Source of the DNA: Microbacterium enclense
GTDB taxonomy: Bacteria; Actinomycetota; Actinomycetes; Actinomycetales; Microbacteriaceae
Length of the DNA stretch: 64,000 nucleotides
Assembly (NCBI GenBank): GCA_038182865.1
Contig: CP116226.1
Coordinates: forward strand, 2,666,001-2,730,000
Reading direction: 5' to 3'
The notes under the pieces were generated by a model that was given only the letters and a program-made list of their open reading frames with translations, did not search any database and was not told where the DNA came from. Below are positions 24,075 through 32,650 of this stretch, in pieces; position 1 is the stretch's first letter; the number at the start of each line of letters is the position of its first letter. The translations under genes were made by a program, and so were the position numbers.

Positions 24075-25091
24075 TCATCGGCGGGAGCGGGCGACGATCC
24101 AGAACAGGTAGGCGCCGCCGACCGCGGCGGTGACGAGGCCGACCGGGATCTGTAGGGGTGAGAGGGCGCGCTGCGCGATCACGTCGGCCACCACCAGAAC
24201 GGTGGCGCCGGTCAGAGCCGAGCCCACGATGGGGATGCCACTCGTCCCCAGCGCGCGGTGGGCGAGTTGCGGGGCGGCGAGGGCGATGAAGCCGATGGGG
24301 CCAGCGACCGCCGTGGCGGTACCTGTCAACAGAGCGGCGACGATCACGAGGAGCATGCGCACCCGTCCGGTGCGCACCCCGAGCGAACGAGCGGTGTCGT
24401 CGTCGAGCTCGAGGGCTCGATAGTCGCGGTGGACGGCGATCAAGACGAAGCCGAGCACGCCGAGGGATGCCAGGAGGAGCGTGACATCGTTTGCTGAGGT
24501 CGCAGACAGGCTGCCGTGCAGCCATTGCGCCGCGTTTCGCGCGACGTCGAGCGGAGCGCGGGTGAGCAGGTAGTCGTTGACGGCTGCCAGCAGGGTCGTC
24601 AGTGCGATGCCCGCGAGAATCGTGCGCTCGCGCGAGATGCCCGCACTGCGGGCGATCGCCATGACCACGACGACCATGAGCAAGCCTCCCGTCCACGCGC
24701 CGACGGCGGGGGAGGGCGGCGGACTGATGAGTGTCAGGCCGATGAGCGCTCCGGTGGCCGACCCGGCGCTGAACCCGACGATGTCGGGGCTGGCGAGTGG
24801 ATTGCGGGCGAGGGTCTGGAACACCGCGCCGGCCATGCCGAGCGCCGCTCCGATCAGGAGCGCGGCGGCGAGGCGCGGCACGCGCATGCCCATCACGATG
24901 ACGGTGGTGCGTCCGTCGGCTCCGCCGGTGAACGCGGATGCCACCTCGCCGAGCGACGCGTGGAAGGACCCCGTCGTGAGGCCGATGAAGACGGCGAGCA
25001 CCGCGATCGCGAGCGTGATCGCGGTGACGACGACGGTGCGTCGACGTCGGGACGAGCGGGGTCGTCCGCGAGTCGAGAGGGACGTGCTCAT
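24075..25091 (-). CDS. fepG: Iron-siderophore ABC transporter permease (FecCD/FepG family)
   Basis: A 338-aa inner-membrane protein with about ten helices. It shows the FecCD hallmarks ALLIGAALGMAGAVFQTLARNPLASPDIVGFSAGSATGA split over helices 2-3, and TAVAGPIGFIALAAPQLAHRALG near the EAA-like contact with the ATPase. It forms the heterodimeric channel with the permease upstream; the starts overlap (ATGA at 25088-25091). Transcription is from the iron-box region at about 26.14 kb. No ATPase gene follows; the next feature downstream is tRNA-Lys. Confidence 0.93.
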   Translation of the reverse strand: MSTSLSTRGRPRSSRRRRTVVVTAITLAIAVLAVFIGLTTGSFHASLGEVASAFTGGADGRTTVIVMGMRVPRLAAALLIGAALGMAGAVFQTLARNPLASPDIVGFSAGSATGALIGLTLISPPPSPAVGAWTGGLLMVVVVMAIARSAGISRERTILAGIALTTLLAAVNDYLLTRAPLDVARNAAQWLHGSLSATSANDVTLLLASLGVLGFVLIAVHRDYRALELDDDTARSLGVRTGRVRMLLVIVAALLTGTATAVAGPIGFIALAAPQLAHRALGTSGIPIVGSALTGATVLVVADVIAQRALSPLQIPVGLVTAAVGGAYLFWIVARSRR

Positions 25092-26137
25092 GCTCGTTTC
25101 CGCAGGATCAGCCAGAGGAGGACGGGGGCACCGAGGAAGGCGGCGACGATTCCGGCCTCCACTTCGCCGGGGATCGCGATCACGCGCCCCACGATGTCGC
25201 TCGCGAGGGTCAGCGCGGCGCCGCCGACCGTCGCGAGCGGCAAGGAGACCGGAACGGAGCGACCGACGGCGCCGCGGACACCGTGCGCGACGAGTAGACC
25301 GATGAAGGCGAGGGGACCCGCCGCCGACGTCGCCGTGGCGCAGAGGAGAGTGATGGCGGCACCCGTCGCGATCGTCACCAGTGCGGGGGACACCCCGAGG
25401 GAACGCGCCAGGTCGCTGCCGAGCTGTAGGCGGTCCACGCCCCGCGCGACGAGCACGGCGAGCACCAACCCCGTGACGGCGAACGGGAAAAGCTGCGTGG
25501 CGACGTCGGCATCCCTCCGCTCGAACGATCCGACGGCCCAGAACCGGAAGGAATCGAAGGTGGTGTCGTCGGCCAGCGTGATGATGCCGACGATGGCGCT
25601 GAGGCAGGCGCTGAGCGCCACCCCCGCCAGGATCAGACCGACGGTGTCGTCGCGTCGATCGGGTCGCGCGGCGGTGTTCACGAGCAGGGCCGCGCCGGCG
25701 GCGCCCGCGAACGCGAACCAGACGTACCCGCTCGCGGTGCCGACCCCGAAGAAGGCGATCGCGACGACCACGCCCACCGCGGCGCCCGCGTTCACGCCGA
25801 GGAGTCCGGGGTCGGCCAGCGGATTGCGTGTGAGCGCCTGCATCAGGACACCGGCCACTCCCAGGCAGGAGCCGGCGAGGAGCGCTGTCAGGGTGCGCGG
25901 GACGCGAAGCTCGTGGACGATGACGCCCACGGCATCCCGTCGGTCCGAGAACAGCGCCGACACGACGTCGGCGGGAGCGAGAGCGCGCGAGCCGACAGCC
26001 AGGCTGAGGATGACGAGACCGACGAGGGCAGCGGTCAGGGCGAGGGTGAGAGTGGTCGCTCGGAGCGCAGCCCTGCGACGTCGGGAGGAGAGGTGTGCGG
26101 CGACGGCCGTTGAGGCGACGGGGGACGAGTCGAGCAC
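25088..26137 (-). CDS. fepD: Iron-siderophore ABC transporter permease (FecCD/FepD family)
   Basis: A 349-aa multi-pass protein paired with the FepG-like subunit: LLAGSCLGVAGVLMQALTRNPLADPGLLGVNAGAAVG and ATSAAGPLAFIGLLVAHGVRG are the conserved FecCD segments. I use GTG 26137, which leaves only 23 bp to the divergent binding-protein gene; the shared iron box lies in that gap. A later start is possible because the first ~25 residues are basic and unstructured. It imports ferric siderophore across the inner membrane. Confidence 0.93.
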   Translation of the reverse strand: MLDSSPVASTAVAAHLSSRRRRAALRATTLTLALTAALVGLVILSLAVGSRALAPADVVSALFSDRRDAVGVIVHELRVPRTLTALLAGSCLGVAGVLMQALTRNPLADPGLLGVNAGAAVGVVVAIAFFGVGTASGYVWFAFAGAAGAALLVNTAARPDRRDDTVGLILAGVALSACLSAIVGIITLADDTTFDSFRFWAVGSFERRDADVATQLFPFAVTGLVLAVLVARGVDRLQLGSDLARSLGVSPALVTIATGAAITLLCATATSAAGPLAFIGLLVAHGVRGAVGRSVPVSLPLATVGGAALTLASDIVGRVIAIPGEVEAGIVAAFLGAPVLLWLILRKRA

Positions 26138-26142
26138 GAAGG

Positions 26143-26160
26143 TAAGGTTATCCTAACCAT
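26143..26160. promoter_or_regulatory. IdeR/DtxR-type iron box
   Basis: The core AGGTTATCCTAACC (GGTTA-TCC-TAACC inverted repeat, 26146-26158) closely matches the actinobacterial iron-box core. It lies in the 23-bp gap between the divergent permease and siderophore-binding genes, so both should be repressed when iron is plentiful. A regulator gene is not in the window. Confidence 0.75.
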
Positions 26161-27213
26161 GTGAACGTCTTTCGCTTTCCGTCCCCTCGCGCCCTTTCTC
26201 GTCCTCGCGGTGCGGCCGTCGCCCTCGGTGCTGCCCTCCTTCTCGCTCTCACGGGCTGCGCGGGCTCCGCGGCTCCCACATCGACCGTCGATGCCGAAGC
26301 CGGCGCGAGCGGCGATTGGGTGGTGTCCCGCGACCTCGAGCCCGGCATGGGCTCCGACGACGCCGACGGGGTCTTCCCGCGCGACGTGACCCACTTCGGG
26401 GGCGTCACCGAGATCCCCGCGAAGCCGACCCGCGTCGTCGTCGTCTCCACCGGCCAGCTCGATGCTCTGCTGGCTCTCGACGTCGTGCCCGTGGCCGCCA
26501 CCCGGGCGGAGAACAGCGGCCTCGTTCCCCAGTACCTGAGCGATGCGTTCCCCGGTGAGGCATCCGCGCTGGGGGCGATGGCCGACATCGGCACCCGCAC
26601 CGAACCCGATCTCGAGGCGATCGCGCAGGCCGACCCCGACCTCATCCTCATCAACTCCACGCGCGGAACCGAGCTGTACGACGCCCTCTCCGCCATCGCC
26701 CCGACGGTGCTCACCAAGGGCAACGGCGTGAACTGGAAGAGCGACTTCCTCCTGATCGCGGACGCGCTCGGCGATGAGGGGGCTGCTCGCGGCATCCTGG
26801 ATTCTCTCCACGCCGACAGCGCGGCGTTTTCTCAGACGCACGCGGCGGGGGAGCCGACCGTGTCGTTCCTGCAATCCACGGGAGACCGGACGCGGATCAT
26901 GGGTGTGCCGTCGTTCGCGGGCGGCATCGCCGAAGACCTGGGGCTCGGTCGCCCGGCATCTCAGCAGTTCGATGACACCTCGCAGGACATCAGTGCGGAG
27001 CAGATCGACCTCGCGGATGCCGATCGGGTGTTCTACGCCGGGATCGGCGGGGGCCTCGCCTTCATCGAGGACGCGCCGTTGTGGTCGACGCTCGGCGCGG
27101 TCACCGACGGTCGTGCTCAGGCCGTCGACTACGACCCGTGGTTCACGAACGCAGGCCCCGTCGCCGCGCGGCTCGTACAGGACGAGATGGAGCAGGCGGT
27201 CGACGGGAACTGA
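26161..27213 (+). CDS. fepB: Ferric-siderophore-binding lipoprotein
   Basis: A 350-aa protein with an N-terminal signal ending in a lipobox (LTGC, Cys about residue 33), then a class III periplasmic-binding fold: HFGGVTEIPAKPTRVVVVS, LDALLALDVVPVAAT, EPDLEAIAQADPDLILIN and the connecting helix, and GGLAFIEDAPLWSTLGAV near the end. It is anchored outside the membrane and hands ferric siderophore to the FepD/FepG-like channel. GTG 26161 directly follows the iron box, so the message is probably leaderless or starts elsewhere. Followed by a strong terminator. Confidence 0.92.
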   Translation: MNVFRFPSPRALSRPRGAAVALGAALLLALTGCAGSAAPTSTVDAEAGASGDWVVSRDLEPGMGSDDADGVFPRDVTHFGGVTEIPAKPTRVVVVSTGQLDALLALDVVPVAATRAENSGLVPQYLSDAFPGEASALGAMADIGTRTEPDLEAIAQADPDLILINSTRGTELYDALSAIAPTVLTKGNGVNWKSDFLLIADALGDEGAARGILDSLHADSAAFSQTHAAGEPTVSFLQSTGDRTRIMGVPSFAGGIAEDLGLGRPASQQFDDTSQDISAEQIDLADADRVFYAGIGGGLAFIEDAPLWSTLGAVTDGRAQAVDYDPWFTNAGPVAARLVQDEMEQAVDGN

Positions 27214-27228
27214 GGCGACGCAAAAGAG

Positions 27229-27265
27229 CGAGAGCCGGACCCCCTCGCCTGGGGTCCGGCTCTCG
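27229..27265. terminator. Bidirectional terminator after the siderophore-binding gene
   Basis: A perfect 15-bp stem (27229-27243 with 27251-27265) and a 7-nt loop, between two convergent genes (binding lipoprotein and fasciclin lipoprotein). Confidence 0.8.
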
Positions 27266-27324
27266 CCGTCAGGTCCGGTCGATCATCGACCGGTCGGATG
27301 CGCGGTGACCGCGCACTCGAGGAC

Positions 27325-27996
27325 TTACGCCGGGGGCATCAGCACCGAGTCGATGAGGTACACCGTGGCGTTGGCGGTCTGAACGCCACCGCAGATGACG
27401 TTGGCGGTGCCGTTGACCGTGATCGAGTCGCCCGAGCCGGCGACCGTGACGTCCTGGCCCTCGACCGTGGCGTGCGTGCCGTCGATCTCGTCGGGAGCGA
27501 TCTGGCCGGGGACCACGTGGTACGTGAGGATCTTGGTCAGGCTGGCGCTGTCGGTCTTGAGGCCCTCAACGGCATCGGCGGGGAGCTTGGCGAACGCGTC
27601 GTCGACCGGAGCGAAGACGGTGAACTGTCCACCGTTGAGGGTGTCGACCAGGTTGACGTCGGGGTTGAGCTGACCGCTCACGGCTGCGGTGAGCGTCTTC
27701 AGCAGCGGGTTGTTCGAGGCGGCGACGGCGACCGGGTCGGCGGCCATGCCGGCGACGGAGCCATCACCGGAGGGGACGGCGGCGGCGTAGTCGGCGCAAC
27801 CGGGGCCCACGAGGTTGGCGGCCGGGTCCATCATCGACGAGGAGGCCGAGGGCGACGCCGCCATCGAGGGGGCGCTGCTGGACTCCTCAGCGGTCGAGCC
27901 GCCCGAGGTGGTGCCACCCGAACATGCGGTGAGAGCGAAGGCCGAGCCCAGAACGAGGGCGAGACCGGCGACGACGGGCTTCTTGTTGGTGAGCAT
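27325..27996 (-). CDS. Fasciclin-domain lipoprotein (MPT83/MPT70-like)
   Basis: A 223-aa protein starting at ATG 27996 behind GGAGGAAT. It has a signal peptide and lipobox (ALTAC), a low-complexity Ser/Ala linker, and one fasciclin (FAS1) domain (about residues 85-223) with FTVFAPVDDAFAKLP (H1 motif) and LTKILTYHVVPGQI, then NVICGGVQTANATVYLIDSVLMPP (H2). FAS1 lipoproteins act in adhesion at the cell surface. In mycobacteria, MPT83/MPT70 are the main SigK targets, and here sigK-rskA lies divergently next door, so the same control is likely. Confidence 0.9.
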   Translation of the reverse strand: MLTNKKPVVAGLALVLGSAFALTACSGGTTSGGSTAEESSSAPSMAASPSASSSMMDPAANLVGPGCADYAAAVPSGDGSVAGMAADPVAVAASNNPLLKTLTAAVSGQLNPDVNLVDTLNGGQFTVFAPVDDAFAKLPADAVEGLKTDSASLTKILTYHVVPGQIAPDEIDGTHATVEGQDVTVAGSGDSITVNGTANVICGGVQTANATVYLIDSVLMPPA

Positions 27997-28306
27997 GACA
28001 TTCCTCCGAAATCGTTCGAACCGCGGGTGCGATCCGTCAGGGACACCCCGGTGCGAGGGGTGGTTCGCCGTGGAGCGGCTTACACGAGGTCTTCGGGGCT
28101 CCCTCGGGAACGGATTGGCGAGAACGCGGAATCCACCGTCAAAGCGCTGTGCCCAGGATGAAAAATGCCAGGTCACGCGGCAGGAAACATTCTGGAGAAT
28201 ATTTTCCGGGTGAGTGGAATCTGGCGCCGGGGAGCGTTCGTAACGGTTCGCTACCCGATGTCTCGACGCGCGGGCAAAGGACGGGGTGGGGGTTTCGACG
28301 TAGGCG
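27997..28306. promoter_or_regulatory. Divergent promoter region between the fasciclin gene and sigK
   Basis: 310 bp without a gene. It must carry the promoters of the fasciclin lipoprotein (minus) and of sigK (plus). I could not identify a convincing pair of ECF-type -35/-10 boxes shared by both directions. Confidence 0.5.
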
Positions 28307-28909
28307 ATGATGGATGCCATGGTGATCGATGGATTCGACCTGCCCGAGGAAGGGTCAGATCGCGTCGACCACGTGGGCGATCTGATCCAACGCGTTGCCA
28401 CGGGAGACCGGGAGGCGTTCGCCGAGTTGTACGACGCGCTGTCGGCCCGCGCGTTCGGTCTCATCGTTCGCGTGCTCGTCGATCGGTCGCAGAGCGAAGA
28501 GGTCCTCCAGGAAGTCTTCCTCGAGGTGTGGCAATCCGCTGAGCGGTTCACTCCGAAAAGAGGACAGGGAAGATCGTGGGTCCTCACGATCGCACACCGG
28601 CGAGCGGTGGACCGCGTGCGGTCCTCGCAATCCAGTGTCGATCGTGATGTGCGCGCAGGATTCCGCGATATGGACGTTGCCTATGACAACGTCTCTGAAA
28701 AAGTCGAGATGAAGATCGAGGGACGACGCGTCGTCGATGCACTGGCGGCGCTCCCCGAAGCGCAGAAAGAAGCCCTCACGTTGGCCTACTTCGGTGGATA
28801 CAGCCAAAGTGAGATCGCTACTCTCGTCGGGGCGCCCCTCGGAACGATCAAGACGAGGATGCGCGACGGTCTGTCACGCTTGAGGATGGAGATGGGGGTG
28901 GACAAGTGA
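28307..28909 (+). CDS. sigK: ECF RNA polymerase sigma factor SigK
   Basis: A 200-aa ECF sigma factor: region 2 (about 36-100) with FAELYDALSARAFGLIVRVL, QSEEVLQEVFLEVWQ and RSWVLTIAHRRAVDRVRS; region 4 (about 140-195) with LPEAQKEALTLAYFGGYSQSEIATLVG split by the HTH turn, and GTIKTRMRDGL. The SigK assignment rests on the pairing with an RskA-type anti-sigma and a fasciclin lipoprotein. Several in-frame ATGs exist at 28307, 28310 and 28319. Its stop overlaps rskA by GTGA, so sigma and anti-sigma are made in step. Confidence 0.9.
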   Translation: MMDAMVIDGFDLPEEGSDRVDHVGDLIQRVATGDREAFAELYDALSARAFGLIVRVLVDRSQSEEVLQEVFLEVWQSAERFTPKRGQGRSWVLTIAHRRAVDRVRSSQSSVDRDVRAGFRDMDVAYDNVSEKVEMKIEGRRVVDALAALPEAQKEALTLAYFGGYSQSEIATLVGAPLGTIKTRMRDGLSRLRMEMGVDK

Positions 28910-29691
28910 ACGAGAGGGATTTCGCCGACCTCGCAGCCGGTCACGCGCTGAACGCGCTATCGGAGGCTGATGAACGCGCGTACCAGGAGGCGCTTGCGAG
29001 CAATCCCCATTGGGAGACGCACGTGCGCGACGCGGCCGACGCGGTCGCCGCCCTGAGCGGTGTCGTCGAGTCCGTCGAGCCGCCGGCTTCGGTGCGCGCC
29101 TCGTTGATGGCCCGCATCGCGGACGTCCCGCAGCACACCCCCGAGCCGGACGCGCCCGACGACGAGGATTACGCCGCCGCCGGTTCTCTCCCGGTCGCGG
29201 ATGTTCCGCTGGCCGCGCCACGCGCCATGGTCTGGGGTCCTCGACGGTGGTTCACGCTCGCGGCATCCATCGTCGCCGTGCTCGTTCTCGGATTCGGTGC
29301 CGTCTCGGTGGGGCAGTACCTCACGCGGCCCGCTGCGGTCGTTGCCCTCGAGCAGATCGAGAAGGCCCCCGATGCCCAATCGGCCTCGGTGTCGATGCCT
29401 GACGGCGGCTCGGCGACCGCGCACTGGTCGGCTTCGACCGGTCAGAGCGTCCTCGTGACCGACGGCATGCCCGCCCTCAGTGACGATCAGACCTACGAGC
29501 TCTGGTTCGTGCGCGGTGAGACGCCGATCGCCGCGGGGATCTTCGACACGGATGCCGAGGGCCGCGCGACCGCGATCCTCGACGGGGAGTTCCACTCGGG
29601 AGACATCATCGCGGTGACGGTCGAGCCCGCGGGGGGCTCGCCCGATGGCACCCCCAGCTCAGCTCCCGTGGTCGCGGTCGCGACCGCCTGA
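28906..29691 (+). CDS. rskA: Anti-sigma-K factor RskA
   Basis: A 261-aa protein with an N-terminal cytoplasmic anti-sigma domain (FADLAAGHALNALSEADERAY, residues 1-~75), a single membrane helix (about 109-127, WFTLAASIVAVLVLGFGAV) and an extracytoplasmic RskA domain (TYELWFVRGETPIAAGIF, GDIIAVTVEPAGGS). In mycobacteria RskA holds SigK until regulated proteolysis releases it. Coupled to sigK by a 4-bp overlap. Confidence 0.92.
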   Translation: MNERDFADLAAGHALNALSEADERAYQEALASNPHWETHVRDAADAVAALSGVVESVEPPASVRASLMARIADVPQHTPEPDAPDDEDYAAAGSLPVADVPLAAPRAMVWGPRRWFTLAASIVAVLVLGFGAVSVGQYLTRPAAVVALEQIEKAPDAQSASVSMPDGGSATAHWSASTGQSVLVTDGMPALSDDQTYELWFVRGETPIAAGIFDTDAEGRATAILDGEFHSGDIIAVTVEPAGGSPDGTPSSAPVVAVATA

Positions 29692-29740
29692 GAACCTCCG
29701 CCCTCACCCGGCCGAGAGGTGTCCCCAGCTCGAGGGGTCC

Positions 29741-29853
29741 CTGAGCCCGTCGAGGGGACAGGCCCGGCCCCTGGATGAGGAGCCTGAGCCTGTCGAAAGG
29801 ACCGGGGCCCATCCCTGAGTCGGTGAGAGGTCTCTGAGCCCGTCGAAGGGACC
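29741..29853. repeat. Three direct copies of a ~20-bp CTGAGCCYGTCGARRGGA motif
   Basis: Copies at 29741-29760, 29784-29803 and 29834-29853, all in the same orientation and each followed by a G/C-rich GGCCC segment. They fill the gap between rskA and the next gene. Short dispersed repeats with this CTGAGCCTGTCGAAGG core occur in several high-GC genomes, which I recall but cannot check here. Confidence 0.6.
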
Positions 29854-29887
29854 AGGCCCCGTCCGCGAGCGGACCGCCTAGCCTGGA

Positions 29888-30529
29888 ATGATGAGCGATT
29901 CGCCGCGCGAGTTCCACAAGCCGATCCGACGTCCCGCCGAGCTCTTCGACCGCCTGTTCGCCGCCGATGACCCTGCCGAGGTGTCGCGCGTCGCGCACAG
30001 CACCGCCCATGCCTTGCTCTCGCGCGTGCGCGCCGACCCGAGCGTCGACGTCGTCGAGCGTCTCGTGGCCTTCACCGACGACCATGGGATCGACGACATC
30101 GCCGAGCTGTGGTCGCGCTCTCCCGCCCGATCGCTGCCCGGCGCCCTCTGGCGCCTTTACCTGCTGCAGTTGATGATCCACGACGACGCCCCGACCGCGG
30201 CGCTGTTGTACGAACGCGGCCGCGTACAGATGGCGACGGTCGATCCCGTCGTGGTCGGCGCCCCGGCTCCGGCGGGTCCCGAGGAACTCGTGCAGGTGAT
30301 CGACACGATCCTGCGCGGACTGTTCGAGGGGGACTTCGCCGTGGCCTTGGACCGCGCGGCCGCGTTCTGTCGCGTGCAGGCATCGGGGTCCACGCACCTG
30401 GCCGACGATTACGAGAACACCGAGTCCGACCGGGCCTCAGCTCTCACCACCCGGGCGTTGCGGCTGTCGACGTATGCGGAAGACCTCGCCGCCGCCGCCG
30501 CGCTCTGGCGCCGCGACGCACTGACCTGA
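29888..30529 (+). CDS. Conserved actinobacterial protein of unknown function
   Basis: A 213-aa soluble helical protein (RPAELFDRLFAADDPAEVSRVAHSTAHALL; LPGALWRLYLLQLMIHDD; LVQVIDTILRGLFEGDF). Close relatives in Microbacteriaceae are sometimes labelled RNA polymerase subunit beta without any basis; no such motif is present. ATG 29888 or 29891. It stands alone between the repeat cluster and pabC. Function unknown. Confidence 0.7.
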   Translation: MMSDSPREFHKPIRRPAELFDRLFAADDPAEVSRVAHSTAHALLSRVRADPSVDVVERLVAFTDDHGIDDIAELWSRSPARSLPGALWRLYLLQLMIHDDAPTAALLYERGRVQMATVDPVVVGAPAPAGPEELVQVIDTILRGLFEGDFAVALDRAAAFCRVQASGSTHLADDYENTESDRASALTTRALRLSTYAEDLAAAAALWRRDALT

Positions 30530-30861
30530 AGCGGCGCGGGCGCCGCGCACTCGACGGAGTGGGGGACGACCGCGCGGCGTGAGGTTGCGCGCGAGGTCGA
30601 GACCGCCCCCGCGGACAAGGCGTCCCGCAAAGGGAGCGGCGCGCAGGAGCGAGACGAGGCGCGCGAACGGCCGGAGAAAAGATAAGTGCCGGACCGCAGA
30701 ACGCCTCTCGGCGCATGGCCGCTCAAAGCGGCAGAAGATGGAGCCCGGGGTTACTGCGGCCCGGCATGAAAAGTGTAACAAGCGTCGGCTGCGGACATTC
30801 CCTCCGACGGCCCCGTTGACAAGACCCGGGCGTGTCGAGAAGCCGGGCGTAGGCTCGATCC
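30530..30861. other. Intergenic region upstream of pabC
   Basis: 332 bp, very GC-rich at first and less so near 30,760-30,790. No convincing gene, hairpin or repeat seen; it should hold the pabC promoter. Confidence 0.45.
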
Positions 30862-31746
30862 ATGGCAGTGCGCTTCTCGCTCGTGATCGACCCCGTGGCA
30901 TCCGATGATCGACGAGAAAGCTACGCCGACACTTTCACGGTCGTCGATCCCGCCGGTCCCGTGCTCCCCCTCGGGGAGCTGAGCGCCCAGCGTGGCGACG
31001 GCATCTTCGAGTCGATCGGGGTCGTCGACGCTCACGCACAGGAGGTGGGGCCCCACCTGCAGCGTCTCGCCCATTCTGCCCAGCTGTGCGACCTGCCGAC
31101 GCCGAATCCCGACCAGTGGCGCGCGGCGATCGACCGCGTCGCCGCCGAGGCCCCGCCGGGGGAGAGCGTCATCAAGCTCATCCTCAGCCGCGGCGTGGAA
31201 GACGGTCCGACACCCACCGCGTGGATCACCCTCGCCGACGCGCCCGACAACACCCGAGCGCGCTCAGAGGGAGTGCGCGTCGCGACCCTCGACCGGGGGT
31301 ACGCCCGCGACGTGCCGGGCCGCGCGGCGTGGCTGCTTCTCGGCGCCAAAACGCTGTCGTATGCGATGAACATGGCCGCGATCCGCGAGGCCAAGCGACG
31401 CGGCGCCGACGACGCTGTCTTCGTCACGAGTGACGGATACGTGCTCGAGGCGCCCACGGCATCCGTCGTCCTTCGCCTCGGGGATCGGTTCGTCACCCCG
31501 ACACCGAACGCCGGCATCCTGCACGGCACGACCCAGCTGAGCCTCTTCGCCCATCTCGAGGCGCGCGGCTTCACGACCGCGTACGAGGCCGTGCTCCTGA
31601 GCGACCTGGCGAGCGCGGATGCCGCGTGGTTGCTGTCGAGCGTGCGACTGGCCGCGCCGATCTCGGCGGTCGACGGTGTGGCCAAGACCGTGGACCGCGT
31701 CCTCACCGACGAGCTGAACGCGTACCTGCTCTCGCCCCGGAACTGA
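30862..31746 (+). CDS. pabC: Aminodeoxychorismate lyase (class IV aminotransferase fold)
   Basis: A 294-aa PLP enzyme. RGDGIFESIGV binds the cofactor phosphate region, LLGAKTLSYAMNMAAIREAKRRGADDAVFVTSDGYVLE holds the catalytic Lys (about residue 166) and the Glu of class IV folds, and GILHGTTQ is the second phosphate loop. It splits 4-amino-4-deoxychorismate to pyruvate and p-aminobenzoate for folate synthesis. Branched-chain or D-amino-acid aminotransferase is the alternative within the fold. Convergent with pstB. Confidence 0.82.
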   Translation: MAVRFSLVIDPVASDDRRESYADTFTVVDPAGPVLPLGELSAQRGDGIFESIGVVDAHAQEVGPHLQRLAHSAQLCDLPTPNPDQWRAAIDRVAAEAPPGESVIKLILSRGVEDGPTPTAWITLADAPDNTRARSEGVRVATLDRGYARDVPGRAAWLLLGAKTLSYAMNMAAIREAKRRGADDAVFVTSDGYVLEAPTASVVLRLGDRFVTPTPNAGILHGTTQLSLFAHLEARGFTTAYEAVLLSDLASADAAWLLSSVRLAAPISAVDGVAKTVDRVLTDELNAYLLSPRN

Positions 31747-31850
31747 CCCCTTCGCGACCGATATCTCCGTCACGGCTCCGGTGCACGGCATCCGGATCCG
31801 GTCGGGAACGACGAAGGCACCGCCGAAGCGGGGCCTTCGCGCGATGGGGC

Positions 31851-32630
31851 TCACCCGAAGCGACCCGAGACGTAGTCCTCGGTCGCCTGCACGGTGGGGG
31901 CGGTGAAGATCGTCGAGGTGTCGTTGTACTCGATGAGCTTGCCGGGCTTGCCCGTGCCGGCGATGTTGAAGAACGCCGTCTTGTCGCTCACGCGCGACGC
32001 CTGCTGCATGTTGTGCGTGACGATGACGATCGTGTACTCGTTCTTCAGCTCAGAGATGAGCTCCTCGATCGCGAACGTCGAGATGGGGTCGAGAGCCGAG
32101 CACGGCTCGTCCATCAGGAGCACATCGGGCGACACCGCGATCGCGCGCGCGATGCACAGGCGCTGCTGCTGACCGCCGGACAGGCCCCCGCCCGGCTTGT
32201 CGAGGCGATCCTTGACCTCGTTCCAGAGGTTCGCTCCCTGCAGCGACTTCTCGACGAGGGCGTCGGCGTCGCTCTTCGACATGCGCTTGTCGTTGAGCTT
32301 CGCTCCGGCCAGCACGTTCTCGCGGATCGACATCGTGGGGAAGGGGTTCGGCCGCTGGAAGACCATTCCGACGTGGCGGCGCACGAGCACCGGGTCGACG
32401 CCGGGACCGTAGAGGTCGTCGCCGTCGATGAGCACGCGGCCCTTGACGTGACCACCGGGGATGACTTCGTGCATGCGGTTCAGCGTGCGCAGGAACGTGG
32501 ACTTCCCGCAGCCCGAGGGGCCGATGAACGCGGTGACCGAACGCGGCTCGATGTCGATCGAGACGCCCTCGACCGCGAGGAAGTCGCTGTAGTAGACGTT
32601 GAGGTCCTGGACCTCGATGCTCTTGGACAT
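31851..32630 (-). CDS. pstB: Phosphate ABC transporter ATP-binding protein
   Basis: A 259-aa ATPase with Walker A GPSGCGKST, Q-loop GMVFQRPNPFP, signature LSGGQQQRL, Walker B VLLMDEPCSALD and the H-switch (VTHNMQQA). PNPFP after the Q-loop is typical of PstB. Last gene of pstSCAB, 20 bp after pstA. It powers high-affinity phosphate uptake. Confidence 0.98.
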   Translation of the reverse strand: MSKSIEVQDLNVYYSDFLAVEGVSIDIEPRSVTAFIGPSGCGKSTFLRTLNRMHEVIPGGHVKGRVLIDGDDLYGPGVDPVLVRRHVGMVFQRPNPFPTMSIRENVLAGAKLNDKRMSKSDADALVEKSLQGANLWNEVKDRLDKPGGGLSGGQQQRLCIARAIAVSPDVLLMDEPCSALDPISTFAIEELISELKNEYTIVIVTHNMQQASRVSDKTAFFNIAGTGKPGKLIEYNDTSTIFTAPTVQATEDYVSGRFG

Positions 32631-32650
32631 GGGGGAGTGCCTTTCCGCGT

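Noticed and set aside
24516..26156. Long plus-strand frame opposite the FecCD permeases
   Set aside because: Low-complexity Arg/Ala/Ser composition without motifs; the minus strand encodes two clear permeases.
28200..28306. A SigK autoregulatory promoter
   Set aside because: Possible ECF-like boxes have wrong spacing (about 13 bp) and are not repeated before the fasciclin gene.
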